From Warburgia ugandensis (Eukaryota > Streptophyta > Magnoliopsida > Canellales > Canellaceae), in assembly GCA_035236585.1 (NCBI GenBank), contig CP141137.1:43980057-44044056 (forward strand): a stretch of DNA of 64,000 bases, given 5' to 3'. The notes under the pieces were generated by a model. That model had not been told where the DNA came from and made no database searches. It worked only from the letters and a program-made list of their open reading frames with translations. This document shows, piece after piece, positions 42,535 through 52,525 of the stretch. The position numbers and the translations under genes are program-made. Numbering within the stretch: the first letter of the stretch is position 1; each line of letters begins with the position of its first letter.

Positions 42535-44026
42535 TGTTAAGTGTTTAATTTTGGTCAAAATTCTCCTAATTTAGCATTCAATTAGATCATCTAATATTTC
42601 AATTTTACAAAACTTAGCTTAATTTTGAATTTAAATCCAAATGACTATCCAAACCTTAATTTGTCAAAATCAACGGTTAGATGATCATTAAAGCTCATTA
42701 GATGACTAATGTACAGTTCAGATGAGTCTAATTTAGTCTTTTCTTTTGCAGATCAACCAAAGGACGCACGGACGGCTATGATTAAAAGATAACGGTGCAG
42801 ATCATCTTAAAGGGTAATGGATGGACCAGATCACCCATGAAGATGGATGTGATAGCTTCCTAGAAGACAATGGAGCTAAATTTAGAATCATGGAGAAAAA
42901 GGAAACCCTTTCCCCCAATTCTTTCTTTCCTTTTCTTTTTCTTTCTTTTTTCCTCCTTTTCTCTCCTTTTCCTTTTTTTCCTTCTTTCCTTTCTTTTCTC
43001 TTTTTTCCTTCTTTCCTTCCTTTTCTCTTTTCTTTCTCTCTTTTTCTTCCTTTTCGTTCTTTCTTTCCTTTCCTTTTCTTTTTCCCTTCCTCATTCTCAC
43101 GTACCCACTTTCCTTATTTTCTTTTTTGGCCTTCCTTCTTAACATACTCAACTTCCCATTCTCCCACATCTATCTTCTCCTCCTCTTTCTCTCTTCTCAT
43201 CCCAAGACTTCTCTTCTAATCTTTCTCTCCTTCTTCTTCCCTTCTCCCTCCTTCCTCTTTTCTTCTTCTCTCCTCTTCCTTCTCAAATCCCACATTTTCC
43301 TGGTTTTTCGTTTAAAACCAGAACCCCAAAATTACACGTATGCCCCTGGAAGATCTCAAGAATTACCAACATGTCCCCAGTTTAATTCCATTTCTGTCCT
43401 TTTTCAGAAATTACATCTATGTCCTGCTTTATTCCAGTTCTGTTTTATCCGTCTTTTGACTATCCAGGAACTGCCCAATCTATACCAGATCAATTAAGGC
43501 CTAACCCATCAACGGGTTAGCCTTAATCAAAACCAAATCTTCAATTTCTCCTTCTTTTCTCATCTGATTTCAAATTAATTTTACAAGTTCATTCTTAGGA
43601 CATCCCTAGACATAACCAATACTTCTGATCTTAGATCTGAAATCCAGAAATCAATCTGAGCCGTCCAAATCTTGAAATCAAAATTTAGCCCAGATCTTGA
43701 CCATTTTGAAGAATTTGTCAAATCCAACCTGTGGATCACTAATCAAGATTTTGATGAAGATTGATCTAGGGAAGTAGTTTTTTCTCATTATTTGATTTTG
43801 TTTGTTTTTTTTAAGAATTAGAAATTCTATATTTTTGAGAAGTTTATTAGATCTGAACATTGATTCTCATTTTAATAATTCCAGTAATTTTGAGTGATTT
43901 ATTTTTAATTTTAGATAATTAGATTTTATTGAAAACTCCATTTTAAATCAAGTCCTCGTGGGATTGACCTGTACTTACATAAGCTACCCTACAATAGCCC
44001 TTGCACTTGTGGTAAAACAATCAACA
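42535..44026 (+). mobile_element. Athila-like 5' LTR (plus-strand element)
   Basis: This LTR of about 1.49 kb starts TGTTAAGTG and ends AAAACAATCAACA. It is followed by GTTTTTGGAGCCGTTGCCGGGG, the conserved start of Athila/Tat internal regions. The 5' 300 bp match the inverted LTRs of copies A and B (TTAGATCATCTAA, GCAGATCAACCAA, AACGGTGCAGATCATCTTAAAG). The middle is an extreme polypyrimidine zone. No second LTR for this element was found downstream. Confidence 0.85.
42905..43315 (+). repeat. Polypyrimidine tract in Athila LTR
   Basis: About 400 bp in which the plus strand is almost exclusively C and T (TTTCC, TTTTCT and TTCCTTC motifs). Copy A shows the same bias in purines on the plus strand at 5690-6560, so strand asymmetry is a stable trait of this LTR family. 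Open frames across it only reflect base bias. Confidence 0.85.
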
Positions 44027-45335
44027 AGTTTTTGGAGCCGTTGCCGGGGACTTGGAAAGGAGTTTTCATAAAATTTAATTAAAAAATCCAAAAAAATAAA
44101 AAAAATCAGAAAATTTTTAAAAAAAATCAAAAAAATACATAAAAATACATAAAATTAGGAATTGCAATTTTTAGCATTTTAGGAAATTTTAGGTGCATTT
44201 TTCAATTGTTTTTAGGGCATAATCACCTTATTTCCTGAATTTGGTACTAATTTCTAATTTTATTTTTCAGGAAATTGGAAAGTGGAGGAATTGGGCAAGT
44301 GGATCTTCACCAAATTGGAAACTTCCCTGCTTTCCTAGAATAGGACTTTCTTTTTTACTTTTGAGTGAATCTTGTAGTGAGGATCCTTGTAAATTGCAAT
44401 TTTCATTTAAAATTTTAAAGGGTTGTATAATACAGGGCAAGTGTGGGATAAGGTGGCCCACACTTGATCTTCTTCAGAAACCCCACTGTGAGTTTTCTCA
44501 CTCATTTATTTCCTAGATTAGGATTTGCATTTAGAATAATTTGCATTGTTTGGTAGTGTAACTCATATAGAAGCATTTTTTATAATTGTTGCATTTTAGG
44601 ATTTTGCATTAGTTTACTGCTTTTAATTGCATTCTTAGGGCATGTTTAATGTTTTAAGGTGATTTATATGCTGATCGAATTGCCATGGTGTGTGAAAATT
44701 AATTAGTAAGGGCACCCTACCCCCATAAGATCAAGGGTGGATTTCATCACCACCTCTTGGCCCACTTAGGATAATCACCTCAAGCGCGCAAACCTTCCTT
44801 TCATGTTAATTTCAAATCAATCAGAAGAGACCTATAGGGCCATCACATGCTTGTAGGACCCTCTTAATAGGACCCGATTTACTGTCAGTCCAGTGGCTTT
44901 TGATCACTGTGGTTATTGGGGGTAACTTAATAGAGCCTCGCTCTTCCCCCACCTCCTATTAACGTTTGTTGAGGTCTAAACGCCTCCTTACACGAGGGTT
45001 GTATTAACCACTTTGGACAGAACCTAACTAGTAAGCAGTAATCAACTCCTAAAGAGAGGAGGAGCGCTAGTCTAGGCTAATAAAAGCATCGTCCCCATAG
45101 AAAATCAAGAAAATCAAATATATTGCTGCTTATTAGCCTTAGGATTATTTGAGTGTGCCCTTTTGTTTGCGCATCATTCTAGAAGTTAGGTTGCATCATT
45201 TAGGTTAATTTTCTTAAAACAAAAACAAAAAAAAACAAAAAGAAGCTTCCCTTTACGCACTTTTGTAGACACGACAAAACCAGAAGGTTAGTCAAGTACG
45301 ACCAAAAAGACATACAGCAAGATCAGGCCACATCT
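44027..45335 (+). mobile_element. Athila-like primer-binding site and leader
   Basis: The leader begins with TTTTTGGAGCCGTTGCCGGGGA, one change from the canonical TTGGCGCCGTTGCCGGGGA. Athila/Tat elements use the region after the LTR as tRNA primer site. The 1.3-kb leader is non-coding and includes A-rich blocks at 44075-44165 and 45215-45240. Confidence 0.75.
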
Positions 45336-47895
45336 ATGACTGATCAACGCTCCAGGGGTAATTCACCCCATGGAAGTCAAGGGGCTCCACTCATCATGAA
45401 TGAGGACCCACCACCCTTGATGGACAATGAATATCAACCTCCACCAAGGAGGAATAATCATCAACCAAATAGAGATTGGAGAAGAAACAATAGGGCAGAG
45501 TGAGTATGGGGATGATAATATTGAGGGTCATCAAAACTTTCGTGGTAGAACTTTAAAAGACTACCTTTAGCCTACACGGACCAGCACACCATCCTGTATA
45601 ATTCTTCCTCAAAATGCTGGTGCGTTAGAATTAAAAATGGGAGTAATCCAATTACTTCCCGAATTTCATGGTCTAGATAGTGAGAGTCCTTATTTGCACC
45701 TTAAAGAATTTGATGAGATATGTAGTAACCAACGAACATAAAATATAGGTCTAGATACTGTCAGGCTTAAACTTTTTCCTTTCTCTTTAAAGCAAAAAGC
45801 AAAAATGTGGTTTAATGCACTGCCATCAGGTTCCATAACAATCTGGAATGAAATAACTAGGGAATTCTTAAAGAAGTTTTTCCCTACCCATAAAACCAAT
45901 ACGCTTCGCCACAAGAAAATGAACTTTACCCAAAAGGATAAAGAATCATTCTATCAATGCTGGGAAAGGTTCAAAGAACTACAACTCACTTGCCCACATC
46001 ATGGCTATGAACCATGGCGCATCATCAGCTTCTTTTATGAAGGACTAAATTCTGACATGCGCCAGTTTGTAGAGATGATGTGTAATGGCAACTTTCTCAA
46101 CAAACAACCAGATGAGGCAGAAGAGTATTTGGAATGGCTAGCTGAAAGTGCACAAACCTGGGCTAATTTAGAAAGAATAGAACATACAGATAGACCTAAG
46201 CCCAATAACACCCATGCTAGGGGAGGCATGTATGCTATGTCTGAAAAAGATGATATCAATGCCAAAGTAGCATCCCTAGCAAGAAAAGTAGAAGCCATAG
46301 AAATGGGAAAGAAAAACTCAAATAAAGAAGAACAAGTGTGTAGCATTTGTGAAAGTATATCACATCTTACTCAGGAATGTCCTACAATCCCTGCTTTTCA
46401 AGATGTACTTCAGGATCAAGCTAATGCACTTAACACATATAAAAGACCTTTCTCCCCATATTCAGACACTTATAATCCCAACTGGAGAAACCATCCAAAC
46501 TTTAGTTGGAAAAATGGACCTACTGCTAATGTTCCACAACCAGGACAATATCGACCTCATCAACAAAATCAAGGACTTCTTACCTTACCTTATCAAACTC
46601 ATCAACCTCCTTCTGGACCTTACTTGCCCCCACCTAAAAGGCATGTTGAGGATAATCAAAATGTTCAAAACCAGGAAAGGAAAATTTCTCAATTAGAAAG
46701 TCAAATAAAACAAACCAACCAGTCCATGAATGAATTGAAAAACATGATGAGTCAAATGATGCAAAGTATGGAAAAAGGAAAGTTCCGAGCTCAACCACAA
46801 GCAAACCCTAAGGGAGTGCATGCAGTTAGCATTAATGCATCTGATGAAACATCTAGCTCTACCATGGAACAAACTAAGGCTGTTACTATTCTTAGGAGTG
46901 GTCAAAGAATTGAGAAAGATGAGCCTCAAAAGATTGAAAAGGTAGAAAAATCCATGAAAGTTAAAGAAAACTCTAAACAAAAGGATCCTGTTTCACCTGT
47001 TGATCCATGTCCTATACCTTCTCCATTTCCTCAAAGTTTGCGTCAAGCCCCAAAGTCTGCTTCTAATGATGATATTTTAGAGATTTTCAAGCAAGTCAAG
47101 ATCAACATACCGATCTTAGATGCTATAAAACAAATCCCATCATATGCCAAATTCTTAAAAGACTTATGCACCATAAAGAGAAAATTGAATGTCCAGAAGA
47201 AGGCATTTTTTACTGAACATGCTAGTTCTATTCTTCAACACCATACACCACCAAAGTACACACATCCTGGTTGCCCCACTCTTACTTGCATTATTGGCAG
47301 CTACAAGATTAACCAAGCTCTTCTTGATTTAGGATCCAGTGTAAATCTATTACCATACTTGGTATACGAACAGTTAGGTCTGGGTGAACTGAAACCTACA
47401 TCTACTATGCTCCAGCTAGCTGATCGTTCTGTTAAAATATCGAGAGGGGTAATAGAGGATGTGTTAGTCTAGATAGAACAATTTTTCTTCCCTGTAGATT
47501 TTCTAGTTCTAGATACACAACCGGTGGTGAATGAGAAGAATGAAATACCAGTCATCTTGGGACGACCATTTTTGGCTATGTCCAATGCCTTAATAAACTG
47601 TCAAGATGGTCTCATGAAACTGTCCTTTAGCAATATGACATTAGAGCTAAACATCTTTAACATTTGTAAGCAACCTGGTGAAACTACTGATGATTTGCAT
47701 AGTGTTAACATGACCAATTTAGTTGTGCAAGATCAGTTTCAGTCGTCTTCCTTGTCGGACCCACTGGAGGCTTGTTTGGCCCACTTTAATGAGATTAATG
47801 AGAATGCATTAATAGAGGAAGTTAATCCTCTCCTTGATCCTATACCTATCATGGATACAGGAAAATGGAAACCTCATTTTGAGGAGCTTCATTAA
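45336..47895 (+). pseudogene. Athila-like gag-protease (plus-strand element)
   Basis: Gag starts at the ATG at 45336 (MTDQRSRGNSP) and is broken by a stop and frame changes before 45805, from where 555 codons are open. The gag core includes MWFNALPSGSI, FLKKFFPTHKTN, CWERFKELQLTCPHHGYEPW and MCNGNFLNKQPDEAEEYLEW. A CX2CX4HX4C zinc knuckle (CSICESISHLTQEC) is at about 46335-46380. A Gln/Pro-rich spacer and a coiled coil (QLESQIKQTNQSMNELKNMM) follow. The protease region has ALLDLGSSVNLLP with its catalytic Asp. A single TAG at 47470-47472 separates the next open part (47524-47895: VILGRPFLAMSNALINC, MTLELNIFNICKQP). Gag packages the RNA and protease matures the polyprotein, but this copy is inactive. 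Confidence 0.88.
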
Positions 47896-48520
47896 GTGAG
47901 ATCACTTCCCTCCCATCATCTGCAGAACCCCTTACAGAGCCTGAAATCCCAAATAAGCCTTTTAACGTAGAATATGTACCTGATTGGGACCTAAAGCCTT
48001 CATTTAAACAATCATTAGATAAGAAATTAGGTCCACCTGATTTGTTGCATGTGCCATTGATCTACTATCCATACATCAACTGACTCTAAGGTACACACTA
48101 GAAGATAATCAGGATTTAAGCAAAACCATGCCTCCTCCTCTATTAATATCAGAACAATCTTTTAAGGAAGGGCAGAGTCAGCTTATGTCTCAATGTCAAG
48201 AAAATGTAAGGGAAAAAGAGGACCATCCACATCCATATGGTTTTAAAGAATTCGTGGTAGTTCACATTGTTATAGAGATTCCACCACCCAAATTTTCAAG
48301 GTGGAGGAATTATATTGATTACCATGAAATTTTGAAGATAGGAGATCATCAAAGTGGTCTCATTCAATTTACATTCATGGTAGTCTACTGTGTTATAATT
48401 CTACCATCACCAAAAATTTCAGGGTGGATGAACTATATAGACTATCGTGAGATTTTGAAGTGGCGTGAGAAATCTTGCCATATCATTATTGGAATACTAT
48501 TGTTGTCTAAAATTTAGTGA
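47896..48520 (+). pseudogene. End of plus-strand Athila polyprotein, unusual sequence
   Basis: Just after the protease, in a shifted frame, is a plausible protease-RT linker (PLTEPEIPNKPFN, EYVPDWDLKP). An open frame at 48128-48517 then contains two related segments, PPPKFSRWRNYIDYHEILK and PSPKISGWMNYIDYREILK, about 125 bp apart. I do not recognise these as RT. No RT, RNase H or integrase follows, so the element is truncated here. Confidence 0.5.
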
Positions 48521-50700
48521 TTGAGTTATTTACATTATAGTTTACAGATTTATAACTATAGCCAAAAGGGTTGAGTTCTTCCAAAATTTCCTTCCTTTGT
48601 AAGATTAGATTCTATGAATTAAACAAAACTAGGACTACGATATAAGTTGATATTCAATCCAATAGATGGAATCAACATTATAACAGATCACTTATTGTAA
48701 TACTAAGTCAACAACTAACTCTATTTATCTATTTTATAATAAAATCATTGGAAACGTATGTTTAAAAGCTTGTTAACAATTTTGAAATTTTCAATGACTG
48801 TTAATTTAGTAGAAATCTTTAAACAGTACCAACTAACCTAACTATCAATTTCATAAAGGATAGTCATAGGAAGTTAACTGTTTGTATAACAATATAGGAT
48901 TTGTTTTTTCAGCTGCTAGTTAATATAAAAAGTTCCTAACTATCTATAAATCAACATAGAATGGTATTCCAATGTTTACACTAATGCTTACTCACATAGG
49001 GATATTCAATTCATCATCCATAGAAGTCTTTTAAATGGAATGATTAGTTAAATTTGAATGCAATCTAGTTTCTGAAAATTTTATTTTTTACAATTGTATA
49101 ACTTCAGATCTATCTCAAAAATAAAAATTACTTCTGGATAATAGTTTATTAAACATATCATATATAAAATTTTTGGTGTAAAGGAATTTTGACATCAAGT
49201 CACTGTACAACATATATATCAAAGTATCGAGGTTCTGTAGCATAAAAACTTCATACTCTATCTGAATTTTTTACTGACCAGCAGTTACAAATTACATCAA
49301 AAATCAAATTACAAGAAAGATAATTATGGAACAATCAAAACTGTGATTACTATTGGAAAGTTCTAACACAATAGATTACTAATTATATGCAACATGATTC
49401 ATAAACACAACTACTATTTGTAAATGCAAAACCATAGATTGCTATCCTATAAAACATGTTTCAAAAGTTTACTACTTGAAGTTTAAAAACAACAGAATTT
49501 TATCATTATCATGATTCAAATATTTATGTTATTAATAACCAAAAATTTTTGAAATAAATCAAAGTGTACAGATACTGGTTTAAAATAATAATAATCAAAG
49601 TTAAATCTAAACAAGTAAAAACCCATTTTCCCCTTACCTACAAATGCTATTTTTCCTTACACACTTTCTAAATCTAGATATCCTCTAGTTTTCCACAAAT
49701 AAAATTACAAAATAAACCCTCTTTTCTCTGCATTTTCAGCCAAATCCCTTTTCCCTCTTCAGGTTTCTTTTCTAGGGCTTCCATGTAAAAGCCCTAGTTC
49801 TCCTTCTCTTCTTATGCCCTCTATTTTCTTCGTCTTCTTTGGTTCTTCACGATGAAAACCCAAAATATCCCCTCTCTTCCCTACGTTTCAGCAGAAAAGA
49901 AAACCCTTCTTCCTCTACTATTTTCCTCTTTTACGCTTTCATGCAAATAGCCCTAAAATTTTCTTCTTCTTCTTCTCTTCTTCTCTTCTGCTATTTTGCA
50001 TTTTCTTCTTTCTTTCAGGTGTTTAACACATAAATGAAATAAGGAAAACTTCCTTATTTTATTTCAGTTTTTAACGCTTTTCTTTTACACATTTGTAACT
50101 TATTATTTATTACTTAGTTTAATAAGTTTTCTAATTTCAATCGTCATATTTTTTTCAATTTTGACATATTTTATTTTGAGTCATTAGATTACTAAAGGCT
50201 TAGTTTTATAAGTATTTATTTATTACTCCCTTTATCTATAACCGTTAGATTATCATATGATGTTAATTATTTGTAACAGTTTTTCTAATTAATTTACTCT
50301 CCCATTTCCCTTACATGGGATGTGTATGGTATCATGTGGGTTTCCATACTTAAATGTCCACATGGAAAAAATTCGTAATAACCAAATAATTAATTAATAA
50401 AATAAAATAAACTAACATAAAAATGTAATTTCTTCTTTAAAATGGTCAGGGAGCTGACTTGAAGTCCAAACCTCACTTTCACAAGCTGTACTTAGGACTA
50501 CTTAACTACACTTAGCTTAGGTCATCAACTCTTGTTAGATTAAAATTTTTTATTAGTAATATTCTAACTATACATAATTTATTTAATGAGTTAAAATTAA
50601 GAAATTTGTTTAGGTTTATTTCAACTCACTTTTATTCTATAATAGTAAATAATTGACTTTAAAAATTCACATAATTTATAAATATAATGTTTCTTTATTT
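48521..50700. other. AT-rich stretch without recognisable genes
   Basis: No domain is found in any frame. A pyrimidine-rich, leader-like part is at 49730-50020 (CCCTTTTCCCTCTTC, CTTCTTCTTCTCTTC). Open frames such as 49839-50033 reflect that bias. The sequence does not match the LTR at 42535-44026, so it is not a 3' LTR of the plus-strand element. It could be an unrelated LTR or older insertion. Confidence 0.4.
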
Positions 50701-50846
50701 CTAAACAATGTGGGCCTTTACACTGCTAGTCCCACTTCCTTTTGTTATTTCTTCTCCAATCTTTGTCTGGTAGATGATTATTCCTCCTAGTGGAGGTTGA
50801 CATTCATCATCAACTAGAGGTGGTAGGTCCTCATTCGTGATGAGTG
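50701..50846 (-). pseudogene. Athila-like gag N-terminal fragment
   Basis: The revcomp of this piece aligns with 45390-45505 of the plus-strand element (CCACTCATCA, GAATGAGGAC, CAACCTCCAC, AGGAGGAATAATCATC, AGATTGGAGAAGAAA). It is the piece missing from the minus-strand gag at 42534, and chromovirus 2 is inserted at its upstream edge. Confidence 0.75.
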
Positions 50847-51059
50847 GTGTGATAACCCGTGTTTTTATAACAAAATTTCTCAATTATTTTAGAAAAGCAG
50901 GGCCCTTGTTTTGAAAACAAATGAAAATTAAACATCAAAAAACATTTTCTTTGATATTCATTTTTAAAAAGCCCAGATGTCATAGGCAAATAACTACACT
51001 ATATAATGTAGAAAAATATGCATTAGTATTAACTAATATTTTAAAAACAAACAGGATCC

Positions 51060-51781
51060 ATTCAGTGGTTCACTTACATAGCCTCATTATATTTATTACA
51101 TAACATGTCAAAAAGTTACAATCCAAACATCTAACTATGTGTTACAAGTTGTAATCACACCATCCAAAAACATAATTATGTACATACCCCTGCTCGATTG
51201 TAATATTGCTAGAACCTTGAGCTGTGTCCTTCCAAGTTTGTTTGTTTAGGTATCAAATATTGTAAGTATCCAACATTTATAATATCTCAGCAAGCTATAC
51301 TTTGTAAAGGATTTAAGAGACATAAAAATTCAAATTCAATATATATAATCCCATAATCGTTTGACAAATCAAAATCATAAATTTCCATATCCATGAAATA
51401 ATCCATATTCCATAAGTCACATTCAATGGTTCACTTACGTAGCCTCATTGTATTTATTACATAACATGTCGAAAAGGTACAATCCAAACATCTAACTACG
51501 TGTTACAAGTGGTAATCACACCATCCAAAAACATAATTATGTACATACCCTTGCTCGATTGTAATATTGCTGGCACCTCGAGCTGTGTCCTTCCATGTTT
51601 GTCTGTTTGGATATCAGATATTGTAAATATCCAACATTTACAATATCTCAGCAAGCTATGCTTAGTAAGGGATTTAAGAGACATAAAAATTCAAATTCAA
51701 TATATAATCCCATAATTGTTTGACAAATCAAAATCATAAATTTCCATATGCATGAAATAATACACATTTCATAATTTCCAT
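51060..51781 (-). repeat. 361-bp tandem duplication in LTR
   Basis: Unit 1 starts at 51060 (ATTCAGTGGTTCACTTAC) and unit 2 at 51421 (ATTCAATGGTTCACTTAC). They match closely to their ends. A further small duplication of CATAATTTCCATATGCATGA lies at about 51737-51800. The truncated 5' LTR has one unit only (from about 59034), so the duplication happened in the 3' LTR or was lost in the other. Confidence 0.9.
51616..51648 (-). promoter_or_regulatory. CTGAG-type hairpin (chromovirus 2, 3' LTR)
   Basis: AGATATTGTAAA (51616-51627) and TTTACAATATCT (51637-51648) form twelve perfect pairs around TATCCAACA, followed by CAGCAAGC. The duplicate at 51255-51287 is less perfect. Stem sequence is unrelated to the GAGGCATTGC stem of the other LTRs, although the flank CAGCAAGC is the same. 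Confidence 0.75.
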
Positions 51782-52089
51782 ATGCATGAAATAATCCACA
51801 TTCCATAAGTCACATTCTCTAGAATGAGCATATCAGATACTTATCCATGTTAAAACCTCTATAAACTTTTCCCCATGGAAATTCATACAAAATCATACTA
51901 TACAAATTTTAGATTAATAGAATCTGATAAAATATTAAGACCATATATCACACTATCTAAACCCAGATTTATACTGGGTTCATATCCATACCCCTTTACC
52001 ATATGGGGTTGATAACAATCTAACCTCTGCTAGTATACTCATCCAGGCTTTACTAGGGAATAATAGCATATCCATCATTCCACTACCTC

Positions 52090-52525
52090 GTCAATCTTTA
52101 GGCCCGCCTTAGGGAGTTATCTCCACTAGCCTGTTAGCCTCTCAAACTCGCCTTAGGGAGTGACCTCCACTAGCCCATTAGCTTGTAGGCAAGCCTTAGG
52201 GAGTGACCTCCACTAGTCCATCAGCCTCTCTGGCCCACCTCATAGAGTTAATCTCCACTAGCCCATCAGCCCATAGGCCCTACCTCAGGGAGGAAGCTCC
52301 ACTAGCTCATTAGCCTCTTAGGCCCGCCTCAGGGAGATATCACCACTAGCCCGTTAGCCTCTCAGACTAGCCTCAGGGAGGGACCTCCAATAGCCTGTCA
52401 ACCTCTTAGACCCATCTTAGGGAGTTATCTCCACTAGCTCGTCAGTTCATAGGCCTGCCTCAAGGAGAGTCCTCCATTAGCTTGTTAGTCCATAGGCCCA
52501 CCTTAGGGAGTCATCTTCATGCCAA
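52090..52525 (-). repeat. 44-bp minisatellite, ten units
   Basis: AGGGAG or close variants recur at 52111, 52155, 52198, 52242, 52287, 52331, 52375, 52419, 52462 and 52505. The consensus is roughly a CTCCACTAGCCCRTYAGCC block plus TCAGGCCCRCCTYAGGGAGT. The 5' LTR shows the first two units (59687, 59731) before it is cut off, so the array existed before insertion. Confidence 0.93.

Noticed and set aside
42821..43500. Phe/Leu/Ser-rich frames that look like membrane proteins
   Set aside because: They are produced by the polypyrimidine tract of the Athila LTR; the antisense frame is pure Lys/Glu/Arg for the same reason.
49839..50033. 64-codon frame that could be a small peptide gene
   Set aside because: Pyrimidine-rich sequence; no domain, signal or conservation can be shown from the window.
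48521..50700. 3' LTR of the plus-strand Athila element
   Set aside because: I looked for the landmarks of the 5' LTR (TTAGATCATCTAA, GCAGATCAACCAA, AACAATCAACA) and did not find them.
52090..52525. Possible CRISPR-like or satellite array
   Set aside because: Contiguous 44-bp units without spacers inside an LTR; it is a minisatellite.
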